11,111 bases of DNA from Methanoculleus sp. UBA77. Its GTDB lineage: Archaea; Halobacteriota; Methanomicrobia; Methanomicrobiales; Methanoculleaceae. Below, one piece after another: positions 1-5,552 of the stretch. The position numbers were made by a program, and so were the translations under genes. Every line of letters starts with the position of its first letter. The first letter of the stretch is position 1. Where the stretch lies: positions 1 through 11,111 of the forward strand of contig DALN01000091.1 in assembly GCA_002499455.1 (NCBI GenBank), in the 5' to 3' direction. Below the pieces are notes generated by a model. That model was not told the origin of the DNA, ran no database searches, and was given only the letters and a program-made list of their open reading frames with translations.

Positions 1-689
1 GGCCGCTCTTTTGCCACCTTCTCGACTGCTTCGTCGTCGATGAAGATACGGGCGTCGACGATGCAGGCTCCCGACTCGTACAGCCGGACCGGGTTGATGT
101 CGAACTCCACGACGTTGGTGTTCTCGGCGAAGAAGCAGTTGATCGCCCACATGACCTTGACGAGCGTCTCCTCGTCCCGGGGCTTCATCCCGCGGTAGCC
201 CTGGATCATCGGGTAGCCGTGGATCTCCTTGATCATCTGCCGGATGGTCTCCTCGGTGATCGGGAGGATCCGCAGGGTGACATCCTTCATCAGCTCAACG
301 AGCGTGCCGCCCATACCGAAGGTGAGCACCTTCCCGAACGCCGGGTCGGTCTTCCCGCCGATGATCAGCTCGAGCCCCGGCGCCGCCTGCTGCTCGACGA
401 TGACGCCCTTGATCTCGGCTTCCGGATTGTATGCCTTGGCGTTCGTGACGATCGTCGTGAATGCCTCCTCAGCAGCATGTTTTGAGGATATACTGACGAT
501 AACGCCGCCGGCATCGCTCTTGTGGATGATCTGGGGCGAATAGATCTTCATGACGACCGGGAAGCCGATCTCCTCCGCCGCCTTGCCTGCTTCGGCAGGG
601 GACTGGACGATTGCATGCTCCGGTACCGGCACACCGTACTGTTTCAGGAGGTCATACGATTCGAACTCGCTCAGCATTCTCTTTGCCAT
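1..689 (-). CDS. ADP-forming acetyl/acyl-CoA synthetase, beta subunit (ATP-grasp), 3' end cut by window edge
   Basis: This is the ATP-grasp (beta) subunit of an archaeal ADP-forming acetate/acyl-CoA ligase. With an alpha subunit it converts acyl-CoA, ADP and phosphate to free acid, CoA and ATP in the cytosol. The 229 visible residues cover nearly the whole subunit; archaeal beta chains are about 230 residues, so only a few C-terminal residues are missing. Visible family signatures are a short N-terminal helix region (MAKRMLSEFESYDLLKQYGV), VVMKIYSP near residues 46-52, the hallmark IIHKSDAGGV at 54-63 with the conserved His56, VIVEQQAAPGLELIIGG, then DPAFGKVLTFGMGGTLVEL, and late VVEFDINPVRL. 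The start at 689 is favoured because a GAGGC Shine-Dalgarno lies 6 nt upstream. The alpha subunit, which carries the phosphorylated catalytic His, is not in view and could lie to the left. The acyl substrate cannot be told from sequence. Confidence 0.9.
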   Translation of the reverse strand, partial: MAKRMLSEFESYDLLKQYGVPVPEHAIVQSPAEAGKAAEEIGFPVVMKIYSPQIIHKSDAGGVIVSISSKHAAEEAFTTIVTNAKAYNPEAEIKGVIVEQQAAPGLELIIGGKTDPAFGKVLTFGMGGTLVELMKDVTLRILPITEETIRQMIKEIHGYPMIQGYRGMKPRDEETLVKVMWAINCFFAENTNVVEFDINPVRLYESGACIVDARIFIDDEAVEKVAKER

Positions 690-820
690 GTTGTCGCCTC
701 AAATTGTGGGTATCTAATGAGCATCTGTTGCTGCGGTCCATGTTTCTGGCAGATGGACCGTTCTTCGGAAAGCCGAACCCGCAGGTCGGAATGAACCTTA
801 CAGCGTGGTCTCATATCTGC

Positions 821-828
821 TTTATAGG
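821..828 (-). promoter_or_regulatory. Possible TATA box for the acyl-CoA synthetase beta gene
   Basis: On the minus strand this reads CCTATAAA, preceded by an A-rich ACAAAA stretch that could serve as a BRE. Placing transcription about 25 nt downstream gives a start near 797-800 and a leader of roughly 110 nt before the ATG at 689. The call rests on motif shape and position only. Confidence 0.4.
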
Positions 829-1253
829 TTTTGTAATGATTCAACATGATAAATTCGTTCTGGAACTCATGATGGGTTCCGGATTTCGGCAATTTCTTCC
901 CTGAATGCCGTGAACGCAAAGAAGAGGGCTTATTTGCAACTGCGGACGGAAGGCCTCCCGGCGGGTGCGGGGCCGGGGTCTTCGCCGGAGATCACCGTCC
1001 GGAGGTGTCGCGGTGAGACTCCCGACCTGGAGTGGGCGTTACGGAGGAACCGGCCGAAGATCTCTGGCTCCAAACCGGGTCCATCAGCCATGGCTGTTCC
1101 TCCCGGCGCTGCCGGTCCTCGCGCCCGGTGGCTGCCGGGGAGACGATGGCCGGGTGGTTTTGCGGGGAGTTGCGGCCGGGCATCTTGAGAGGGGACACGC
1201 CATGCGCCGGAGGCCTCATGATGTATATACAGTTATTTTATAAAAATCGCATT

Positions 1254-1317
1254 ATTGCCCCGGGGTGTCTGGATGATCCCCTTTCGGGAAAGGGGGTGCC
1301 GCACCCTCCCGGGCAAT
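1254..1317. other. Compact inverted-repeat structure, candidate structured RNA or palindromic element
   Basis: The segment folds on paper into nested stems. The outer arm ATTGCCC (1254-1260) pairs perfectly with GGGCAAT (1311-1317) and continues, after one bulged C, as GGG 1262-1264 with CCC 1308-1310. Inside is a perfect 7-bp hairpin, CCCCTTT (1278-1284) with AAAGGGG (1289-1295) around a CGGG loop, followed by a small GTG/CAC hairpin. The plan is that of a three-way junction. TATA-like strings lie just upstream on the plus strand (GTATATAC at 1223-1230, TTTTATAAAA at 1236-1245); the first would place a start close to the base of the outer stem. On the minus strand the structure is followed by TTTTT, so the strand is undecided. 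I do not recognise a known RNA family. Confidence 0.4.
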
Positions 1318-1576
1318 CGATATATATCTGTTACGAAAAGATCGTTCCCGGCCTCTGGAGTGCGTGAAACCGCCATATGAGATCGCATGGTCTGCCGGAT
1401 ATTCTGGAGGATATGTGGTATAATCTCCGAAGCGTTCCGTATCTTACAGATGTCTGCCGGTAAAGGTTATAACTCCGTTCAGGCTCCGGTTTAGATGCGA
1501 TTTACAGTATATGAACAGTTCTATATGCAAAACACGCTCCTCATTCGTTCCAGATGAAAAAACATTCGATGAAAAT

Positions 1577-1585
1577 CTTTAAATA
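1577..1585 (+). promoter_or_regulatory. Probable TATA box of the TasA-like gene
   Basis: CTTTAAATA, preceded by the A-rich GATGAAAAT (possible BRE), is the best archaeal promoter match upstream of the secreted-protein gene. A start about 25 nt downstream falls near 1604-1610, which is downstream of the ATG at 1597 and so argues for the GTG at 1684 as the true start. The leader of about 75 nt contains a weak bulged stem (1621-1631 with 1640-1649). Confidence 0.45.
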
Positions 1586-1683
1586 TTTGATGTCCCATGG
1601 AGGGGATGCGGAGTTGGAATCTGACTCACGCTGTAACAGGCGAGCTCAGAGACGGCTTCGCAATTCTATTGGGGGCAAAAAAA

Positions 1684-2340
1684 GTGAAAGCATATCTTGT
1701 CAGCATCCTGCTCGTCGGGCTTGCCCTCGGCGGGATGGGACTTGGAACGTTTGCCTGGTTCACGGACCAGGAGACTGTAGAGAACAACGTCATTGCGACC
1801 GGCAATGTCGATCTGAAGGCATGGACTGAGGATTGCTGGGGGAGGGTAGCACCGCTGAATGTCGACAATCTGGTCCCCAGTAAGAATACCTGGACGCCTG
1901 CGGGCGACATTAAACTCCAGAACGATGGAACTGTCCCCCTGAAGTGGAAGGCATACCTTGTCAAAACCGGTGGAGACCTCCCGACAGACGACAAACTCGA
2001 GTTCAAGTTTAAGAAGACTTCATGGCTTAACAGCGCGCCCGGTGAGGCCGCCGCCGATATAGAAGCCGCTGATGCCGAGCTCGACTCCCTGTTCCCGGGT
2101 GCCTCCAAAGTCTACACATGGTCGCAGATCTCCAACGCCGAGACCACTGAACTGAACTCGGACAACTTCGGGGGCGCGATGAACGACATCAATCCGTTTA
2201 CCCGGACTCTCAGTGTCCATGTGAAACTGGATGAGAACGCAGGGAATGTCTATTCCAACAAGGATGTAACATTCAAGGTAATCTTCATCGCGACGCAGAC
2301 CGACAACCCCGGCTGGGCACAGACCTCCCCCGCCGTGTGA
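1684..2340 (+). CDS. TasA/camelysin-like secreted protein with SipW-type signal peptide
   Basis: This encodes a 218-residue exported protein, probably a surface or biofilm-matrix fibre subunit. The N-terminus (MKAYLVSILL then VGLALGGMGLGTFAWFTDQE) is the signal-peptide type recognised by SipW-like peptidases: a short basic start, a Gly-rich hydrophobic core, and cleavage likely after Ala24 before WFTD. The mature part starts with the usual N-x-x-x-x-G-x-V/L-D-L block (NNVIATGNVDL, 34-44). The order of elements matches Bacillus TasA: an acidic DNLVPS/PAGD segment at 61-75, a LQNDGTVPLKWKAYL strand at 78-92, and a closing VTFKVIFIATQ at 195-205, comparable to the FEATQ ending of TasA. A single Cys lies at residue 51. 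GTG at 1684 is preferred over ATG at 1597 because it sits at the signal peptide and has GGGGG 8 nt upstream; the upstream extension would put 29 polar residues before the signal. Fibre formation is inferred from family resemblance; secretion is much safer. Confidence 0.85.
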   Translation: MKAYLVSILLVGLALGGMGLGTFAWFTDQETVENNVIATGNVDLKAWTEDCWGRVAPLNVDNLVPSKNTWTPAGDIKLQNDGTVPLKWKAYLVKTGGDLPTDDKLEFKFKKTSWLNSAPGEAAADIEAADAELDSLFPGASKVYTWSQISNAETTELNSDNFGGAMNDINPFTRTLSVHVKLDENAGNVYSNKDVTFKVIFIATQTDNPGWAQTSPAV

Positions 2341-2746
2341 TCCCTGAAAGATCTCTATCTACCACCAATCATGAACAGGACGCAAGTGAGAAGGGATGGA
2401 TACGAAGCCTCTACAGCCATCGCTACGCTTCCCCCTCCTCCTTCGCCTCTTCCTGGAAACTGGCCGCAACCGCCGTACGTGGGGGTATCGGCAGCGTCGA
2501 ACTCTCGATGCCCCCTCCGGCGAATGCCGGCGACACCATCACGCTCAGACCGCGGTGGGATGAGAACCTGCCAGGAATCTTCCACAAAACGCTCTTCAGG
2601 GATGATGAAGCGATCCGGAACCCGGGCAGAACTTAATCTGGCCTCTTCCCGTGCGGGAGCAGCGGTGCGTGTCGTATTTCGAGCTGCAGGCAACGTGACC
2701 TGCTGCCCTTCACCCACAAACGCCATGATACAGGGAGCTGTGAGCG
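2341..2746 (+). other. Gap inside the surface-protein locus; no firm gene, possible remnant
   Basis: This 406-bp stretch separates the two secreted-protein genes. Open frames run through it on both strands (2337-2636, 2371-2754 and minus 2355-2759), but none gives a recognisable product or a credible start signal. From about 2498 to 2636 the frame ending at TAA 2634-2636 uses codons like those of the neighbours and includes NAGDTITLRPRWDENLPG, so a decayed or frameshifted gene is possible. A pyrimidine-rich run lies at 2428-2455. There is no clear T-run terminator after 2340, so limited read-through from the first gene into the downstream operon cannot be excluded. No strong TATA box for the gene at 2747 was found. 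Confidence 0.45.
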
Positions 2747-3343
2747 ATGAATAAGGCATACGTACTTCTGGTAATTATCAGTTGCGCCGGTGTGCTCCTG
2801 CTCGCGGGCACCACCCCGACCGGGGCGTGGTTCTCGGAGACGGAGGTGATCGAAGGGATCACCATCACCACCGGGTCGTGGAGCGATGCCGGCAGCCTGA
2901 TAGTAACTGCCGATCAGGCCCTGCTCAAGCCGCCGGCGGGCAACCATGCAAAGACCGTCCTCTCCGGCATCACCGCGAGCAACACCGGATCTGAGCCGCT
3001 GGAAGTTACGGGCATCCGGGTCTCATGGGACCCCGATGGCGGCGAGACGATCCGCCAGGCGGCGTTTACCCGCGGAAAGGGCGGTGAAACCCCTCGTGCG
3101 GGGCCGCACGGGGCAGGTTCCGACCCGGGATCTGCCGGCGGCGAAGGGTTTACCACCTTCTGGTCGGGGGAAGCGGCATCCGGCCAGGTCCTCGACGGCC
3201 GGCTTCTGCTGGACCCGTCAACACAAAATGATCCCGCACGAGGAGTCCTGCTCTCGTTTGACTCGAACATGGAGGGGAAGACCCTTGTGTGTACCCTCAT
3301 CCTGGACGACGAGAGCGAGAAGGAGGTCCGGGTGCGGTTATGA
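2747..3343 (+). CDS. Second secreted protein with SipW-type signal peptide, likely minor partner of the TasA-like protein
   Basis: This is a 198-residue exported protein of the SipW-cognate class. Residues 1-27 form a signal peptide (MNKAYVLLVIISCAGVLLLA, then GTTPTGA), with the junction GAWFSETEV resembling that of the upstream TasA-like protein. After cleavage comes TITTGSWSD, then a beta-rich region with ITASNTGSEPLEVTGIRVSW at 75-94, the theme found in TasA/camelysin-type folds, and a closing strand pair near 166-198. Residues 109-135 are Gly/Pro-rich and correspond to a palindrome-bearing insertion at DNA level. The stop overlaps the start of the peptidase gene (ATGA, 3340-3343), so the two are translationally coupled, and this protein is the most obvious substrate of that peptidase. 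In Bacillus the tapA-sipW-tasA operon has the same logic, but I see no sequence-specific similarity to TapA. The start has only a weak GGGAG upstream. Confidence 0.75.
   Translation: MNKAYVLLVIISCAGVLLLAGTTPTGAWFSETEVIEGITITTGSWSDAGSLIVTADQALLKPPAGNHAKTVLSGITASNTGSEPLEVTGIRVSWDPDGGETIRQAAFTRGKGGETPRAGPHGAGSDPGSAGGEGFTTFWSGEAASGQVLDGRLLLDPSTQNDPARGVLLSFDSNMEGKTLVCTLILDDESEKEVRVRL
3064..3154 (+). repeat. In-frame 84-bp insertion-like segment bounded by GTTTACC direct repeats, with internal hairpin
   Basis: GTTTACC occurs at 3064-3070 and again at 3148-3154, exactly 84 bp (28 codons) apart and in the same reading phase (F107-T108 and F135-T136). Between them lies a palindrome in which 3092-3101 pairs with 3104-3113 (10 bp including one G-T), plus an imperfect inverted pair GGTGAAACCC (3083-3092) and GGGTTTACC (3146-3154). 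Removing one copy and the intervening DNA leaves a smooth QAAFTTFWSGEAA. It looks like a small palindromic insertion or a low-complexity expansion in a secreted-protein loop. Confidence 0.4.
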
Positions 3344-4344
3344 TCCGGGTCGATCGGATCTGGAGGGTGATCGCCGTCCTCCTCGGTATGGTGATCCTGG
3401 CGGGTCTCTTCCTCTTCTTCGGGCCCGGCATGACGCTCATGATCGTCCTGAGCGGGAGCATGGCGCCTCTCATGCTGCCCGGGGACGCCATCGTTGTCGC
3501 TCCCGCGGACCCTGACCGCCTCGAGATCGGGGACGTCGTCGTCTTCCAGTATCCCGGAGAGGACGAACGCATGGTCATCACTCACCGGATCGTCGGTATC
3601 GATACAGATACCGGCCTTTATTCGACCAGGGGGGACGCGAATAACGCCCCCGACCGTTTCTTCACCTCAAAGGACGATATCATCGGCAGACCGGTCTTCC
3701 TCATCCCGTTCGTCGGGTTTGCATCCGAGATGAAGAAGCAGATCATCCTCCTGATGGTTATCCTCCCTTCCCTGATGCTGGCCCTTCTGGAGACAAGAAG
3801 ACTCGCGCGAGGTTCCCATTCCGCCCGCCTGCTCTCCCGGGAGAGTCCGGTACCGAAAGGGCAGATCTTCTCGATCCGGTACCCCCGGCTCTTTCTCCTC
3901 CTCTCCGTCGTTCTGGCCATCTCTCTCCTGCTGATCATGCCCTCTCTCTCCGGGATACAGACCTACAGTCCCACCGCAGGCTCCCCTGATCTTCAAGGCC
4001 AGCACCTGACGATAGAGGGCAGGGGACTGATTCCGGAACTCTACCTGGTCTGCACGCCCGGCGAGCAAGGAACTCCCGCCTACGGGGTTGTGCAGTCCGG
4101 CGAGACGGTCACCGTCCCGGTCGCCGGGACAGACCCGGACTTCACCGTAGCCAGAGCCCCATACATCCTTCCGGCATTCTGGTTTGTGGGGCTTGCAGGG
4201 GTGAATCCCTATCTGCCGGTCCTCTCGCTTGCAGTTCTGCCGGGAGCCCTTCTGACACTCGCCCTGCACCCGCTCTGGGCGAAGGAAAAATTCGTGAAAT
4301 CGCGCCGTAAAAGGAGGCTTGTTGAACGTGTACTGGAGAATTAG
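3340..4344 (+). CDS. SipW-type signal peptidase I (S26B) with C-terminal membrane extension
   Basis: This 334-residue membrane serine peptidase probably removes signal peptides from the two neighbouring secreted proteins on the outer face of the membrane. After a first membrane helix (about 8-28) comes the catalytic box LSGSMAP with Ser40, the LEIGDVVVFQY strand (61-71), MVITHRIVGI with His82 in place of the bacterial Lys, and STRGDANNAPD (95-105) with Asp99 and Asp105. The Ser/His pattern is typical of archaeal Sec11-like and SipW enzymes. A second helix follows at about 134-151. Residues 180-334 go beyond a minimal peptidase: another helix (183-203), an apparently extracytoplasmic stretch (about 205-272) and a hydrophobic region at 275-309, ending in a basic tail. 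I chose the ATG at 3340 because it overlaps the previous stop (ATGA) and follows AGGAGGT at 3321-3327; the open frame from 3289 adds 17 charged residues before the first helix. Confidence 0.92.
   Translation: MIRVDRIWRVIAVLLGMVILAGLFLFFGPGMTLMIVLSGSMAPLMLPGDAIVVAPADPDRLEIGDVVVFQYPGEDERMVITHRIVGIDTDTGLYSTRGDANNAPDRFFTSKDDIIGRPVFLIPFVGFASEMKKQIILLMVILPSLMLALLETRRLARGSHSARLLSRESPVPKGQIFSIRYPRLFLLLSVVLAISLLLIMPSLSGIQTYSPTAGSPDLQGQHLTIEGRGLIPELYLVCTPGEQGTPAYGVVQSGETVTVPVAGTDPDFTVARAPYILPAFWFVGLAGVNPYLPVLSLAVLPGALLTLALHPLWAKEKFVKSRRKRRLVERVLEN
4311..4317 (+). promoter_or_regulatory. Shine-Dalgarno AAGGAGG inside the peptidase gene, serving the DUF5305 gene
   Basis: This strong ribosome site lies in the last codons of the signal peptidase gene. 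Possible starts after it are TTG 4319 (1 nt away), TTG 4322 (4 nt) and GTG 4328 (10 nt). The GTG is the commoner codon and the only one at a tolerable distance, so it is preferred. The arrangement implies coupled translation of the two membrane proteins. Confidence 0.7.
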
Positions 4345-5368
4345 AAAATTCCAATCACTGACTTCAGAGAAGTTTACGCTGGTATTGCCGATCGTTATCG
4401 TATGTGTCATCATATCGGGATTTTTCGTGTACTCGAGCTGGTATATGCCGGAGTACAGGGATGTGACCGTCGATCTCCCCTGGTATTCCATAGGTGGCGA
4501 GTACGAGTACCGGGCGGTCGTCTCGGAGGGAAACCCGCTCTGGCCGGTCGGTACGACACTGACGGACAACCCCGTCTACTTCTTCGCGGCAACCCCGGAG
4601 TTGCAGACGACATTCACCTTCCTTGCCGAAGGGGAGGACGTGGATCTGGATGTGGTCTCGCATACGGTAGCGGTTCTGTCGATGAAGGAGTCGGAGACGA
4701 CCTACTGGAGCAAAGAGGTGGTGATCGCCGAGAACGCAGGGCCGCTGGATTCGGGAGTATACCAGAACTCGTTCACTCTGGACATGGAAGATATGCAGCA
4801 GCGGATGAACGAGATCAGGGAGTACCTGGGCTTTCAACGGGGAACCCCGGTTGTCGATCTCGTCACCACGACTGTATTCTCCGGGACAGTCGACGGGATG
4901 CCGGTCAATGAACATCGCGAGTATCTGATGCCCATCACCCTGGGGGCAGGCCACTATAGCATATCCGACAACCGGAGTTTCGCCGAAGCGGTCACGGCGC
5001 GGCAGACAGAGACGATCGCGGTCTATCCCCCTCCACACCAGCAGTACGCCGCAGTGTTTCTCCTGCTGGTCTCGGTGGGTATGCTTCTCTGGGTCGTAAT
5101 TTCACGGTCCCCGCGCTTCAAGCCCTCCGCCGATACACTTCAGGTGCTGGAGCAGGAAGCGGTGCATGCCCGGTATCGCGACTGGATGAGCCAGGGGAGG
5201 TTCGACCACAGTATCACAGCGCACAGAATTGAACTCGGCTCGCTTGAGGATATCATCAGTGCGGCGGTCGATATGAATCAGCGTGTCATCTACGACAGTG
5301 ATGAACAGACCTACTTCTTCCTCCACGATGCCATCCTTTACGTCTACGAGCCGGCCAATTCAAGGTAG
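4328..5368 (+). CDS. DUF5305-type two-pass membrane protein of the SipW locus
   Basis: This encodes a 346-residue protein with a short basic N-terminus, a membrane helix at about 17-37, a large outside domain (about 40-236), a second helix at about 240-259 and a cytosolic tail of about 85 residues. The outside domain begins with GGEYEYRAVVSEGNPLWPVG and NPVYFFAATP, and has a paired-strand region with VVDLVTTTVFSGTVDGMPVN before the second helix. The tail holds ARYRDWMSQGRFD and, near the end, LEDIISAAVDMNQRVIYDSD followed by a FFLHDAILYVYEP strand. I assign it to DUF5305 from memory of archaeal proteins with this plan, many of them next to SipW-like peptidases; the match was not computed. The gene overlaps the peptidase gene by 17 bp. 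A role as assembly or anchoring partner for the matured surface proteins is inference; no catalytic motif is visible. Confidence 0.78.
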   Translation: MYWRIRKFQSLTSEKFTLVLPIVIVCVIISGFFVYSSWYMPEYRDVTVDLPWYSIGGEYEYRAVVSEGNPLWPVGTTLTDNPVYFFAATPELQTTFTFLAEGEDVDLDVVSHTVAVLSMKESETTYWSKEVVIAENAGPLDSGVYQNSFTLDMEDMQQRMNEIREYLGFQRGTPVVDLVTTTVFSGTVDGMPVNEHREYLMPITLGAGHYSISDNRSFAEAVTARQTETIAVYPPPHQQYAAVFLLLVSVGMLLWVVISRSPRFKPSADTLQVLEQEAVHARYRDWMSQGRFDHSITAHRIELGSLEDIISAAVDMNQRVIYDSDEQTYFFLHDAILYVYEPANSR

Positions 5369-5398
5369 CCCAGCGGGGAGGCCGGTTCTTCTTTTTTG
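5351..5398 (+). terminator. Terminator of the surface-protein/peptidase operon
   Basis: CCGGCC (5351-5356, in the last codons of the DUF5305 gene) can pair with GGCCGG (5380-5385), and TTCTTCTTTTTTG (5386-5398) follows directly. A T-rich tract is the main termination signal in archaea, so the T-run is the stronger evidence; the stem has a long loop of about 23 nt and may be secondary. Confidence 0.6.
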
Positions 5399-5513
5399 TT
5401 CCTGGCTTCTGTCAGTTGCCTGAGAGGAGAAACAAAAGAGGTCTTCTCGTGCCCGATTCGTCTGGGGTGTGTCCTGGGGGCCGTACAGGGACCCTTCCCG
5501 GTCTTGATCAGAA

Positions 5514-5522
5514 CGTATAAGC
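5514..5522 (+). promoter_or_regulatory. Probable TATA box of the DHA1-type MFS transporter gene
   Basis: CGTATAAGC is centred about 35 bp upstream of the ATG at 5553. A start 25-28 nt downstream would give a leader of only about 8-10 nt, which agrees with the absence of any Shine-Dalgarno sequence before that ATG. Confidence 0.45.
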
Positions 5523-5552
5523 CCGCCCGCGGAAAATCTCAAACGATCAACC

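Larger units (their letters stand above)
690..1683. other. Long intergenic region without a supported gene
   Basis: About 1 kb separates the divergently arranged synthetase and TasA-like genes. Short open frames exist at 910-1188, 1032-1367 and, on the minus strand, 671-919 and 992-1219. Their products are Arg/Pro/Gly-rich or compositionally mixed, resemble no family I know, and lack convincing ribosome sites. The left third carries the synthetase promoter, 950-1210 is very GC-rich, and 1220-1600 is AT-richer with several TATA-like strings (1223-1230, 1236-1245, 1320-1330, 1466-1472, 1577-1585). I saw no tRNA, rRNA or CRISPR-like repeats. It may hold an unannotated RNA (see 1254-1317) or gene remnants. 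Confidence 0.6.

Noticed and set aside
910..1367. Overlapping short frames (910-1188, 965-1243, 1032-1367)
   Set aside because: They have no family resemblance and no ribosome sites, their composition is what GC-rich non-coding DNA yields, and one reads through the inverted-repeat structure.
1597..1683. ATG at 1597 as start of the TasA-like gene
   Set aside because: It would put 29 mostly polar residues before the signal peptide, and the likely transcription start from the TATA box at 1577-1585 lies downstream of it.
3289..3339. Upstream in-frame start of the signal peptidase
   Set aside because: It would add 17 charged residues and a 55-bp overlap with the preceding gene, whereas the ATG at 3340 forms a standard ATGA overlap with a good upstream AGGAGGT.
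3667..4569. 300-codon open frame on the minus strand
   Set aside because: It runs opposite the signal peptidase and DUF5305 genes, both well supported by catalytic motifs and membrane segments. Its product is Arg/Glu/Gly-rich with no recognisable fold.
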